Numbered from the stretch's first letter, positions 1-8,040 are shown. The stretch: 17,214 nt of DNA from Thermodesulfobacteriota bacterium (GCA_030018715.1 JASEHN010000013.1:1-17214); one strand, 5' to 3'. A program made the numbers and translations. The notes: generated from the sequence alone by a model not told the origin.

Positions 1-70
1 AAGAAGAATCAGAATTTTTGGGTAGGAGCTGAACAAAAAGATTTCAGAAAAATTTACAAAACCAACTCAC

Positions 71-75
71 GGAGG
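71..75 (+). promoter_or_regulatory. Ribosome binding site of the first flavoprotein gene
   Basis: A perfect GGAGG lies five bases before the ATG at 81. It fixes the start of the first complete gene. The preceding 70 bases are A-rich and show no convincing promoter, so the gene may belong to an operon that begins outside the window. Confidence 0.8.
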
Positions 76-80
76 TTTTT

Positions 81-1739
81 ATGGAGTTCAGAGAGTCCCA
101 TGTATATGCGGACGTTCTGATCATCGGCGGGGGAAGCGCAGGGGCCATGGCCGCGATCCGGGCCAAGGAGGTTGATCCCGCGCAGAAAGTCGTCGTCTTT
201 GAAAAAGGCCACATCCTTTACAGCGGCTGCATTGCCCGGGGAATGGATGCGCTCAACATTGTTGCCGTCCCGGGAAAGACCACGCCCGAGCTTTACGTCG
301 AGTCCAACGGCATTGCCTGTGAAGGGCTCATGGATGAACCGGTGAATTACCGCATGGCCGAACGCAGCTATCCGCTGATGAAAAAATTAGAGAGCTGGGG
401 CGTATTTTTCCCCAAAGATAATGAGGGGAATTATGAGCTCCTGCAGGTTCACCCCAAAGGAAAATTTTGTCTGTCCATGAAGGAGCCGGAGTTGAAGACC
501 ATCTTAGCCAAGCGCTTAAGCGGCCTGAGCTGCCAGGTCTTCAACCGGGTGATGGGCTTGCAGTTGATCGTGAAAGAAGGGCGGGTTGCCGGGGCCATTG
601 GCATCAATATCCATACGGGCGAATTTGTGGTCTGTCATGCCGGATCGGTCATTCTTTCTTCCGGAGGAACGGCCCGTTTCGGATTACCCAACAATGGTTA
701 CCTTTACGGGGTCTATGATTTTCCCGGGAACACGGGGGATGGATACGCCATGGCTTTTCGGGCCGGGGCTGAACTGACGGGTTTTGAATATACTCTGAAT
801 TATTATATCATCAAGGATATTAATGCCCCGCTCCTTTACATCACCTTGACCCGCGGAGCCAATCTCCTCACCGCCATGGATGTCCACCTGGAAAACAACC
901 ATCCTTCCATCAAGTCGATGGTCCTGGAACACCGGAAGGACGTGGGGCCTCTGCGCATCCGCATGAAACATCTGCCCGAAGCCAGGATCCGGGAGATCGA
1001 GGACATCCTCTTTACAACGGAGCGGCCGGTTCAGCAACGATTTTTCGAGGGGCGGGGCGTCAATTTCCGCACCGGCGATATCGAGCTCTGGCCTACGGAA
1101 TTTTATCTCTGCGGCGGGCACGGAATGACGGGCATTTTCGTCGATGAAAAAGCCGCCACTACGTTGCCCGGGCTTTATGCCGCTGGAGATGTCTCCCTGG
1201 TGGCCCGCGGTCATCTGAGCGGAGCCTTTGTTTATGGAGAGATTGCTGCTGAAGAAGCGACCGAACATGCCCGGAAACATCCGCCGGCCAAAGAACCTGG
1301 TCCTCAGGGCCTGGAAGACCTGAAAAAGGATCTGCGGCAACGGAGCGCGCAGAAGGACGGTGAAGTTTCCATCGAAGAATTTGAATATAAGGTGCGCCGG
1401 TTGATCGGAGATTACGTGACCCCTCCGAAAAACGCCTACAAATTGAACCAGGCGCTATGGTGGATGGACCGCTTCCAGAAGGAAATTCGAGAAAAGGTGC
1501 GTATCCGCCACATTCACGATCTCTTCAAGGTCCTGGAGGTGGAGAATATCATCCTCTGCGCCAAGCTATCGGCCAGCGCATCCCTGGAACGCAAGGAGAG
1601 CCGCTGGGGGTTCTGGCACTACCGGGCCGACTTTCCGGAAAAGGACGATAAAAACTGGCTGAAACACATCATGCTGAAGAAGGGCGAAACACCGGAAGAG
1701 ATCCGCATCCACCATCGGCCCGTGGCCAAGATGCAATAG
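81..1739 (+). CDS. FAD-dependent oxidoreductase of the FrdA/SdhA/AprA flavoprotein superfamily
   Basis: This 552-residue flavoprotein probably oxidises or reduces an unknown small substrate with non-covalent FAD in the cytoplasm. The N-terminal Rossmann motif GGGSAG is at residues 16-21, with the ribose-binding Glu41 in VVVFEKG. The segment SGCIARGMDALN (about 48-59) resembles the AprA version (SGAVAQG...) and lacks the histidine that carries covalent FAD in FrdA. A second FAD segment, GGHGMTGIFVDE...LPGLYAAGD, lies at about 344-372. The family's C-terminal signature follows near 505-530 (RKESRWGFWHYRADFPEKDD). It is shorter than AprA (about 660 residues). No AprB or FrdB iron-sulfur subunit follows; instead a GltD-like Fe-S flavoenzyme starts 8 nt downstream and is the likely electron partner. 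The substrate cannot be read from the sequence. L-aspartate oxidase is less likely because of the AprA-like N-terminus and the neighbour. Confidence 0.85.
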   Translation: MEFRESHVYADVLIIGGGSAGAMAAIRAKEVDPAQKVVVFEKGHILYSGCIARGMDALNIVAVPGKTTPELYVESNGIACEGLMDEPVNYRMAERSYPLMKKLESWGVFFPKDNEGNYELLQVHPKGKFCLSMKEPELKTILAKRLSGLSCQVFNRVMGLQLIVKEGRVAGAIGINIHTGEFVVCHAGSVILSSGGTARFGLPNNGYLYGVYDFPGNTGDGYAMAFRAGAELTGFEYTLNYYIIKDINAPLLYITLTRGANLLTAMDVHLENNHPSIKSMVLEHRKDVGPLRIRMKHLPEARIREIEDILFTTERPVQQRFFEGRGVNFRTGDIELWPTEFYLCGGHGMTGIFVDEKAATTLPGLYAAGDVSLVARGHLSGAFVYGEIAAEEATEHARKHPPAKEPGPQGLEDLKKDLRQRSAQKDGEVSIEEFEYKVRRLIGDYVTPPKNAYKLNQALWWMDRFQKEIREKVRIRHIHDLFKVLEVENIILCAKLSASASLERKESRWGFWHYRADFPEKDDKNWLKHIMLKKGETPEEIRIHHRPVAKMQ

Positions 1740-1747
1740 GGGGAAAA

Positions 1748-3349
1748 ATGGATATCAATATGCTTACCAGCCTGAATGACAATATCCGTATTGATCGTGA
1801 TAAATGCACGGCCTGCGGGAGGTGCGTGGAAATTTGCATATTAGACAATCTGCGCCTGCAACTTTCTCCTTGCCGCCAGGCTTGCCCGGTCGGAATGAAC
1901 TGCCAGGGATATATCCATCACCTGGCGAAGAGGGAGATGGATAAAAGTCTGGAAAGAGTTCGGGAAACGGTTCCTTTTGCAGGAATTCTGGGCCGGATCT
2001 GCTCGAGGCCCTGTGAAGCAGCGTGCAACCGGATAAAAGTGGATCAACAGCCCGTAGCCATCCGCGATTTAAAACGGTATCTCTCCGACCAGGACGGGCA
2101 GCCCTGGACGCCGCCCCTCTCTCCGGAACGGTCCCAGAAAATAGCCATCGTGGGATCCGGCCCTGCTGGCCTGGCCGCGGCTTTCTACCTCCGGTCGGGG
2201 GGGTTCCGGGTAAATCTGTACGATAGGGAATCTGCCCCCGGAGGCCTGATGCGCTGGGCCATCCCGGAATTCCGCCTTCCTCAGGAGGTTTTGGATAGGG
2301 ATCTCAGGGCCATGAAGAACATGGGCGTAAAATTTGTAGGGAACCGAACTTTGGGGAAAGATCTTGAGCTTAGAAAATTAGGGAAAGAATATGACGCTGT
2401 CCTTCTGGCCCTTGGGGCTTACGGACAGGCCCGCCTGGGCATTCCCGGAGAAGATGCTCAGGCGATCATCCCTGTTCTGGAGTTCATGAAGAATGTGCGG
2501 CAGAAGAATCCTCCAAAGATGGGTGAACGGGTAGTCGTTATTGGCGGGGGGAATGCCGCTGTAGATGCGGCCCAGACCGCTATGCGCCTGGGGGCGAAAA
2601 GAGTTCATTTAGTGAGCCTGGAGAAAAGGGAGGAGATGCCGGCTTTTTCCTTAAGTGTTGCCGAGGCTGAGGAGGAGGGAGTCAATATTCAGAATGGTTG
2701 GGGGCCCCAGAGGTTTCGGCTGGAGGGGGAAAAATTAACTGGGGTCAGCTTCAAAAAATGCCTGGCCCTGTGTGACTCCCGGGGGATTTTTTGCCCTAAC
2801 TACGATGAAAGGACCACCATGGATTTACCAGCCGATACGGTCATTTTGGCCATCGGACAAAAGTCCGAGTTGGGATTGGTGGAGCCTTCCTGGCATGAGC
2901 CGCCGGGAATCCGCTGCCATCCCCTTACCTTGCAGACACCGGATTCTAAAGTCTTCGCGGCTGGAGACTTTATCCGGGGCCCGAAAACAATTATAGAAGC
3001 AATGGCGGAGGGAAAGGAGGCAGCCATCTCCATTCAGCGGTTCCTGCAGGGGGAGGATTTGCAGTATGGCCGGGGAAATGTGACCCCTTACGAGTTACAA
3101 TTTGAACCTGACCTTTCCCGGGCCCAAACTCGCTCGCGGCTGGCCATGCCGACCCTGCCGCTATCTCAAAGGAAGGGATCCCAGGAAGTGGCCCGAGGAT
3201 ATTCCCAAGAAGAGGCCATTGCCGAAGCGGAGCGCTGCTTGAATTGCGGCATGCCTTTCGGCCTCAGGACCTGCTGGTTCTGTCTCCCCTGCGAAATCGA
3301 ATGTCCGGAGAAGGCGCTTTACGTGGAGATTCCTTATCTGCTGAGATGA
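1748..3349 (+). CDS. GltD-like FAD/NAD(P) oxidoreductase with N-terminal ferredoxin domain and C-terminal cysteine cluster
   Basis: This 533-residue soluble electron-transfer flavoenzyme resembles the small subunit of glutamate synthase and related NAD(P)H:acceptor modules. Residues 20-30 form a ferredoxin CX2CX2CX3C motif. The GltD/DPD-type Fe-S helical domain follows (C42, C46, C52, C85, C89, C93; LGRICSRPCEAAC). Then come an FAD Rossmann fold (GSGPAG, 136-141), an NAD(P)-binding fold (GGGNAAVDAA, 266-275) and the closing FAD segment FAAGDFIRGP (403-412). The C-terminus adds cysteines at 497, 500, 509, 512, 515 and 519, which could hold another cluster. No GltB-type large subunit is adjacent, so glutamate synthesis is unlikely. 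Its place 8 nt after the flavoprotein gene suggests it passes electrons between NAD(P)H or ferredoxin and that enzyme. The ATG at 1748 follows AGGGGG directly after the upstream stop codon. Confidence 0.88.
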   Translation: MDINMLTSLNDNIRIDRDKCTACGRCVEICILDNLRLQLSPCRQACPVGMNCQGYIHHLAKREMDKSLERVRETVPFAGILGRICSRPCEAACNRIKVDQQPVAIRDLKRYLSDQDGQPWTPPLSPERSQKIAIVGSGPAGLAAAFYLRSGGFRVNLYDRESAPGGLMRWAIPEFRLPQEVLDRDLRAMKNMGVKFVGNRTLGKDLELRKLGKEYDAVLLALGAYGQARLGIPGEDAQAIIPVLEFMKNVRQKNPPKMGERVVVIGGGNAAVDAAQTAMRLGAKRVHLVSLEKREEMPAFSLSVAEAEEEGVNIQNGWGPQRFRLEGEKLTGVSFKKCLALCDSRGIFCPNYDERTTMDLPADTVILAIGQKSELGLVEPSWHEPPGIRCHPLTLQTPDSKVFAAGDFIRGPKTIIEAMAEGKEAAISIQRFLQGEDLQYGRGNVTPYELQFEPDLSRAQTRSRLAMPTLPLSQRKGSQEVARGYSQEEAIAEAERCLNCGMPFGLRTCWFCLPCEIECPEKALYVEIPYLLR

Positions 3350-3386
3350 TAAAGGATACGGGGAGGGAGGGCACGATTTCAATCAT

Positions 3387-3414
3387 AAGCCGCTGTCATA
3401 AAAGACAGGCGCTT
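3387..3414. terminator. Candidate bidirectional hairpin terminator between converging operons
   Basis: Arms AAGC-CG-CTGTC and GACAG-GC-GCTT surround the loop ATAAAA, with a two-base mismatch in the middle. The hairpin spans the nrdJ stop codon (3396-3398, minus strand) and lies 37 bp after the stop of the plus-strand gene. Neither side has a long U-run, so intrinsic termination is uncertain. Confidence 0.35.
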
Positions 3415-5525
3415 CCCGCGCATCCACCCGAATAGTCGGATTCCACAGTAATCAAATCATTTTGGACAGAGGGTTGATCCTTTCCCCGGTGCCCCAGGGA
3501 GAGCACCTGATCTTCTTTGCTCCCGTAACGATAGACGGTGATTCCCTTACACTTAAGCTTATACGCCAGGGAATAGACCTTTCTCACATCCTCCACCGTA
3601 GCGTCGGCTGGTAAGTTGATGGTTTTGGAAACGGAATTGTCCGAATGCTTTTGGAAAGCTGTCTGCACCTTAAGGTGTTGCTGAGGGGTTACATCAAAGG
3701 CGGTGACGAAGATTCTTTTTACGTCGGGGGGAATCTCTTCGATCTTCCGCAGAGAACAGGATTGAGCCACCCGGGCAATCATTTCTTTGCTGTAGAACCC
3801 CCGGGTTTTGGCCATTTCTTCGAAGATCGGGTTCACCTCAAATAATCGGACGCCAGACAATACATTGCGGATGAAGCTTATGGCGAATAGGGGCTCGATT
3901 CCGCTGGAACAGCCGGCAATGATGCTTATGGACCCTGTGGGAGCGATTGTATTCACCGTGGCATTACGCAGGCTAAGGTTCTTTTTGGCGTATATGGAGT
4001 TGGCAAAATTCGGAAAAACTCCCCTTTCCCGGGCCAGGGCAACGGAAGCTTTGAGGGATTCCTTATGGATAAAATGCATTACCTTTTCCGCAAAGGAAAC
4101 AGCTTCCCGGGATTGATAGGAAATTCCCAGGCGAATCAACAGGTCGGCAAACCCCATTACTCCCAGCCCGACTTTGCGGTTGGCCAGAGTAATTTTCTGT
4201 ATCTGGGGGAGGGGAAATTGGTTTACCTCAATCACATCGTCCAGGAAGCGAATGGACCAGCGGATATATTCTGTAAGTTTTTCCCAATCCAGAACATTTC
4301 CCCTGACCATCCGGGCTAAATTGATGGAGGCCAAATTGCAGCTCTCGTAAGGCAAAAGAGGCAGCTCCCCGCAAGGGTTCGTGGCCTCGAAAGATCCAAC
4401 CTGCGGCGTCGGATTTTTTCTGTTAATTTCATCCAGAAATACCAATCCCGGGTCGCCGGTAAGCCAGGCAGCATTGGCGATAAGATCAAAAATGGTTCTG
4501 GCTTTTACTTTTTTAATTTTTTGGCCATTGCGGGGGTTGATCAAATCAAAGTCTTTGTTATCGGCTACGGCCCCCATAAAGCGGTCCGTGACCCCTACAG
4601 ATAAATTGAAATTGGAGAAGCGGTTTTTTTCGATCTTGGCCTCGATAAATTCGATGATGTCGGGATGGTCGCAACGCAAAATGCCCATGTTGGCTCCGCG
4701 CCTTTTCCCGCCCTGAACGATCACCTCAGTGGCCTTATCGAATATGGACATGAAGGAAACCGGGCCGGAAGCCTGGCCTTTGGTGGAAGAAACCAGATCT
4801 CCTTTGGGCCTCAGCCTGGAGAAACTGAACCCCGTACCTCCGCCGGTCTGGTGGATCCTGGCCATACTTCTAAGCGCCTCAAAAATCCCGTCGATGGAGT
4901 CTTCCACAGGTATGACAAAGCAGGCCGAGAGCTGGCCCAAAGAAGCTCCGGCATTCATGAGAGTGGGGGAGTTGGGCAAAAATTCCAGATTGCGCATCAT
5001 CTGGTAGAACTTTTCTTCGGCCTCTTCCGCAGTGCAGGAGGACTTGAATTCTTTCTCGGCCAGAGCCACATGAGCCGCGACTCTCCGAAAAAGCTCGCTG
5101 GGAGTTTCGGTGATGTTTTGCTTATCATCCTTTAAGAGGTAGCGCTTCTTTAAGACCTCCATTGTATTGACCGGAAGTTTCAGATCATCCTTGATCCCCA
5201 GGGCCGACTTGGCCAGGCGAATTTCGCTGCGCTTCTCCCGGTAGAGGATATAACTCTTGGCGATCTGATTGTACCCTTCCTCCATTAAAACCGCTTCTAC
5301 TGCATCCTGGATCGATTCTACGTAGAGGGTTTTTCTTTTGAACAAGGCCAGTAATTTTTGGATAACGATTCCGGTGAGCCTTGCGCCTATTCTGCCGGCC
5401 TGCGCCTGATCCTTAAGGACTTCAAAAGCGGCCCTGGCGATGGCCTTTTGAATTTTTTCAGAGGCAAAGGGAACGATAGTCCCGTCCCGTTTCCGGACTT
5501 TTCTGGGCAGCGTCATCTTACTCAT
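3396..5525 (-). CDS. nrdJ: Class II (adenosylcobalamin-dependent) ribonucleoside-diphosphate reductase
   Basis: This enzyme makes deoxyribonucleotides using a cobalamin-generated thiyl radical and does not need oxygen. Residues 8-95 form an ATP-cone regulatory domain (VRKRDGTIVPF at the front). The catalytic barrel shows FLPNSPTLMNAG (182-193), redox Cys202, the GGGTGFSFSRLRP loop (228-240), the NPCGE motif with thiyl Cys385, Asn383 and Glu387, and the second redox Cys396. The 11-residue gap from Cys385 to Cys396 matches the family. The phosphate-binding APTGSISIIAG is near 528-538. The protein ends SGGCAGSACLL, so the reducing pair is C702/C707 (CX4C) on a short tail with no zinc-ribbon extension. 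No R2 or NrdI gene is nearby, as expected for class II. It starts 16 nt after the larA-like stop. An AGGAG overlaps that stop, 13 nt before this ATG, so the two genes are probably co-transcribed. Confidence 0.95.
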   Translation of the reverse strand: MSKMTLPRKVRKRDGTIVPFASEKIQKAIARAAFEVLKDQAQAGRIGARLTGIVIQKLLALFKRKTLYVESIQDAVEAVLMEEGYNQIAKSYILYREKRSEIRLAKSALGIKDDLKLPVNTMEVLKKRYLLKDDKQNITETPSELFRRVAAHVALAEKEFKSSCTAEEAEEKFYQMMRNLEFLPNSPTLMNAGASLGQLSACFVIPVEDSIDGIFEALRSMARIHQTGGGTGFSFSRLRPKGDLVSSTKGQASGPVSFMSIFDKATEVIVQGGKRRGANMGILRCDHPDIIEFIEAKIEKNRFSNFNLSVGVTDRFMGAVADNKDFDLINPRNGQKIKKVKARTIFDLIANAAWLTGDPGLVFLDEINRKNPTPQVGSFEATNPCGELPLLPYESCNLASINLARMVRGNVLDWEKLTEYIRWSIRFLDDVIEVNQFPLPQIQKITLANRKVGLGVMGFADLLIRLGISYQSREAVSFAEKVMHFIHKESLKASVALARERGVFPNFANSIYAKKNLSLRNATVNTIAPTGSISIIAGCSSGIEPLFAISFIRNVLSGVRLFEVNPIFEEMAKTRGFYSKEMIARVAQSCSLRKIEEIPPDVKRIFVTAFDVTPQQHLKVQTAFQKHSDNSVSKTINLPADATVEDVRKVYSLAYKLKCKGITVYRYGSKEDQVLSLGHRGKDQPSVQNDLITVESDYSGGCAGSACLL

Positions 5526-5541
5526 GACGAACTTAAAACTC

Positions 5542-6819
5542 CTAACTCCGAACTTCTTTCAATACCGGCACGGTCAAACTTCCCTGGGGCATTAAAATAA
5601 TCCGGGGATGCGGCCCTACTTTAGCGAAGGCCATGGCCAGGGCTTCGCCCATATCTTTAGCAGGGGTGAACAACAAGGTTCGGGACAGATCGGCATCCAA
5701 TCCGGAAACGAGGATAAACTCAGCTTTTTTCATCAGCCGGGTAACGGCATAGGCTTTATGGCCCCCGACGATAAAATCAGAGCGGATCTTTTCTTCGATC
5801 AGTTCGGGAGTTTTATGTTCCTTCATCCATTGCAGGTATTCCTCGGAACCCACTCCCTCGATGCATTCTCCGAGCATGATCACCACTCCGCCTTGGCGAA
5901 CGGCCAGCCAGGCGTTATCCATGGTCTTCTGTAACTGGTAAACATTGATATCCTTCGGGTAGCCGCCGCAGCCGGCAATTACCAGGTCGGCGGGCTTAGG
6001 GATTTCGGCCCCGTAGATCATCTCCACGAACCTGCAGCCTTCCAGGTGAGCCTGGATATAGTCCCCGGCAAAAATTTTCAGGAACTCTTTCTTTTCGTTG
6101 AGCACGACATTCAGGAGGAAAGAAGGCCGCAGCATTTCGGTCGCTTCGACCTGGTCTTCATGGACGGGATTTCCGTTGAGTTTCCCCAAGCCGGCCCCCG
6201 GCTCGAGCATGAGGGCATGGTTGCGGCAGATTGTTTGGTAAGCTGCCACGCCAGGGAGCAGGGCTTTCCGTCCTCCACCAAACCCGGCAAAGAAATGGTA
6301 AACGATATTTCCAGTGCAGACTACATGGTCGGCCTCAAGCACCAGCTTATGAAAATAGATGTCGTTGCCCCGGGAAGTCGTGCCCACGTATTTAAATTGA
6401 GAAGGATCCTGGGCATTGCTGTTGTACATCCTTACCCGCTCGGCCACATCCGGGCCGACCAGCGACACCATCTCCTGTTCACTCAGTTGGCGATGGGCTC
6501 CTACTGAAAAGATAATGAACATGTCCCTGTCAGGAATTCCGGCCGCGTTCAATTCGTTAAGTAAGATGGGCATGAATACATGGCTATTGGCCAACCGGGT
6601 GGAGTCGTTGACCAGAAAAGCGACCGTTTGTCCCGCCTTCACAATTTCCCGCAGGGGTTTGGATCGAATCGGATTTCGGATGGCCTTTTGGATCTCCGCC
6701 CCAGGATCCTGGAGAGGGGGATGGTCTTTAATCGTCAACTCTCCCCAAACAAGCCGCGGGTCTAAATTAAAGCGAATCTCCTTTTTCCCATACTTAAACC
6801 GGTATTCTTTCGTCGCCAT
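5542..6819 (-). CDS. larA: LarA-type nickel-pincer nucleotide-dependent racemase/epimerase
   Basis: This is a member of the LarA (DUF2088) family, which interconverts 2-hydroxyacid stereoisomers with a nickel-pincer nucleotide tethered to a lysine. With the start at 6819 (425 residues) the active-site residues fall almost on the Lactobacillus LarA numbers: Asp72 and Arg75 (NDSTR), His109 (GAHR), His175, Lys185 (GGGRK, pincer attachment), His201, Gln295 and Lys298 (QLQK). The ATG at 6819 was chosen over an in-frame ATG at 6897 because a GGAGG precedes it (only three bases away), homology begins here and the length fits the family. The substrate could be lactate, malate or another 2-hydroxyacid, since the family is diverse. 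The pincer biosynthesis genes larB, larC and larE are not in the window. It precedes nrdJ by 16 nt. Confidence 0.88.
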   Translation of the reverse strand: MATKEYRFKYGKKEIRFNLDPRLVWGELTIKDHPPLQDPGAEIQKAIRNPIRSKPLREIVKAGQTVAFLVNDSTRLANSHVFMPILLNELNAAGIPDRDMFIIFSVGAHRQLSEQEMVSLVGPDVAERVRMYNSNAQDPSQFKYVGTTSRGNDIYFHKLVLEADHVVCTGNIVYHFFAGFGGGRKALLPGVAAYQTICRNHALMLEPGAGLGKLNGNPVHEDQVEATEMLRPSFLLNVVLNEKKEFLKIFAGDYIQAHLEGCRFVEMIYGAEIPKPADLVIAGCGGYPKDINVYQLQKTMDNAWLAVRQGGVVIMLGECIEGVGSEEYLQWMKEHKTPELIEEKIRSDFIVGGHKAYAVTRLMKKAEFILVSGLDADLSRTLLFTPAKDMGEALAMAFAKVGPHPRIILMPQGSLTVPVLKEVRS

Positions 6820-6880
6820 CTTCCTCCGTCCTTCCTTGCCCTCTTCTCTATGTCCTTTGTTCCAGGCGATATTTTGCTTT

Positions 6881-6889
6881 ATTCTACCA
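6881..6889 (-). promoter_or_regulatory. Possible extended -10 promoter of the larA-nrdJ operon
   Basis: The minus strand reads TGGTAGAAT, an extended -10 (TGn plus a TATAAT-like hexamer), about 60 bases before the chosen larA start. No good -35 hexamer lies at the right distance, so this is tentative. Confidence 0.28.
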
Positions 6890-6944
6890 TACTTCATTTA
6901 TTGGGACACGGACAAACACAAAGAATAAGGTTACGGCACGGATT

Positions 6945-6982
6945 TCCCTCCCTGCGGGCGCGAACCCGATTGGCGGGAGGGA
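6945..6982. repeat. GC-rich hairpin with 8-bp arms
   Basis: TCCCTCCC at 6945-6952 pairs perfectly with GGGAGGGA at 6975-6982. Inside, CGGG (6955-6958) can pair with CCCG (6965-6968). No U-run follows on either strand. It is probably a REP-like palindrome or operator, with no assigned function. Confidence 0.5.
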
Positions 6983-7234
6983 TTATTCAGATCCCCGGGT
7001 TTCCTCCGCAACATTTCCATTCGCAACCCTCATTTCCCAGTCCCACCCGATGGCGGAAAAAACTTACTGAGAAAGCGAGGACTTGTTCCTTTGAATATAA
7101 AAACTTTCGGCCAAGCGAGAGATTGGCAAGATATACTCGGTTTTGTAACCTTTAAAACACTCCCAAGATATGGCGGTGTTTCCTTACTGACTTTTTCCTG
7201 AAACCACACCCCATTTTTCTCCTGAAACCAATGG

Positions 7235-7263
7235 TTGACAAGCTTTGTTAAAAGGCGTAAATT
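7235..7263 (+). promoter_or_regulatory. Sigma-70-like promoter of mntA-hepT
   Basis: A perfect -35 TTGACA (7235-7240) is followed after exactly 17 bases by TAAATT (7258-7263, four of six matches to the -10 consensus). Transcription would start near 7270 and give a leader of about 115 nt before mntA. Confidence 0.6.
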
Positions 7264-7294
7264 CCTCTCTGTGATGAACAGGGGGAAAAGTCAT

Positions 7295-7311
7295 CCCTTT
7301 GGCCAAAAGGG
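7295..7311 (+). promoter_or_regulatory. Leader hairpin upstream of mntA
   Basis: CCCTTT and AAAGGG form a 6-bp stem with a 5-base loop, inside the predicted 5' leader of the toxin-antitoxin transcript. It could be an operator or an RNA regulatory hairpin. No direct evidence favours either. Confidence 0.4.
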
Positions 7312-7385
7312 AAACCCCTTCGTTTTTCAATCGGGGCGAACTGAACTTTTCGGTAGCCCTATTTCTCGGCCTTGGAGGTGAACAA

Positions 7386-7685
7386 ATGTCCACCAGATCC
7401 ACAGCGGAACTCCTTGTCAGAATGCGGGAGTTGAAGCCTAAAATTATGAAGCGCTACAAGGCCAAGGAGATTGAATTGTTCGGGTCCATTGTTCGAGGAG
7501 AACAAAATCAATCGAGTGACATTGACATTCTGGTAGATTTTGCAGAGGGGGCTGACCTTTTTGACCTAACAGGTTTGGCCATCTTTCTGGAAGAAGAGCT
7601 CGGCAGAAAAGTGGATGTGGTCCCAAAGCGAGCCTTAAGAGAAGAACTCCGGCAATTGGTTCTCAAAGAAGCCATGCCTGTATGA
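7386..7685 (+). CDS. mntA: MntA-type minimal nucleotidyltransferase antitoxin
   Basis: This is a 99-residue minimal nucleotidyltransferase (MNT). In characterised MntA-HepT pairs this enzyme neutralises its partner toxin by AMPylating its active-site tyrosine. The signature GSX10DXD is complete: Gly33-Ser34 in FGSIVRGE, then Asp45 and Asp47 in SDIDILVDF. The third acidic residue, Asp77, is in GRKVDVVP. The start at 7386 was chosen because GGAGGTG lies five bases before it. An in-frame ATG 87 bases upstream lacks such a site, and its extra residues do not resemble the family. The stop overlaps the next start in an ATGA junction, so the genes are translationally coupled. All catalytic residues are present. 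Confidence 0.93.
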   Translation: MSTRSTAELLVRMRELKPKIMKRYKAKEIELFGSIVRGEQNQSSDIDILVDFAEGADLFDLTGLAIFLEEELGRKVDVVPKRALREELRQLVLKEAMPV

Positions 7686-8020
7686 GAGACTACGGATTGT
7701 ATTTGAAAGACATATTGGCTGCAATGGAAAGTGTAGAGACTTTCGTTGAAAGGATGGATTTCGAGGAATTCCGCGCGGATGACAAGACTGCGAGCGCCGT
7801 TATCAGGAAATTTGAAATCATTGGGGAGGCAACAAAAAATATTCCAGAAGACATCCGACGACGATATCCGCAGGTTCCCTGGAAAGAGATGGCAGGCATG
7901 AGGGACAGGCTGATTCATTTCTATTTTGGGGTGGATTATCAGCTGGTTTGGACAACAATAAAAGAACGCCTGCCCATAGTTAAGCCGCAAATTCAGAAGA
8001 TTTTGAAAGAATTAGGCTAA
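7682..8020 (+). CDS. hepT: HepT-like ribonuclease toxin (DUF86)
   Basis: This 112-residue all-helical HEPN-family toxin is expected to be an RNase that cuts RNA or tRNA when not blocked by MntA. The catalytic HEPN motif RX4HXY is present as R74-D-R-L-I-H79-F-Y81 (within AGMRDRLIHFYFG). Tyr81 is the residue AMPylated by the antitoxin in studied homologues. The length is typical for the family, and the conserved IGEATKNIPEDIRRRYP segment is intact. It begins inside the mntA stop (ATGA), the usual arrangement for this type VII pair. Nothing suggests inactivation, so the module is probably functional. A maintenance or phage-defence role is inferred from the family. Confidence 0.93.
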   Translation: MRDYGLYLKDILAAMESVETFVERMDFEEFRADDKTASAVIRKFEIIGEATKNIPEDIRRRYPQVPWKEMAGMRDRLIHFYFGVDYQLVWTTIKERLPIVKPQIQKILKELG

Positions 8021-8040
8021 CAAACGGATTAATATTTCGA

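Larger units (their letters stand above)
6820..7385. other. Divergent intergenic region between the larA-like gene and mntA
   Basis: This 566-bp stretch separates divergently transcribed genes. It holds a possible extended -10 for the larA-like gene (6881-6889, minus), a GC-rich hairpin (6945-6982), a clear sigma-70-like promoter (7235-7263, plus) and a leader hairpin (7295-7311). Open frames inside it match no family I know and have no good ribosome binding site, so I call no gene. Confidence 0.6.

Noticed and set aside
684..1340. 218-codon frame antisense to the flavoprotein gene
   Set aside because: It lies wholly inside a gene with clear family motifs and resembles nothing. It is a shadow frame caused by GC-rich codon use.
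81..1739. Naming the first gene aprA or frdA
   Set aside because: The protein is shorter than AprA, the beta subunit is absent, and the substrate residues of neither enzyme can be confirmed. Only the superfamily is justified.
6850..7155. 101-codon plus-strand frame between larA and mntA
   Set aside because: It has no ribosome binding site, low-complexity composition, no recognisable motif and starts inside the leader of the opposite gene.
7082..7196. Possible short coding remnant or tRNA-like sequence upstream of mntA
   Set aside because: An open frame of about 36 codons matches no known protein. The GGCCAA...TTGGC pairing is too short, and no TPsiC or anticodon arm can be formed.
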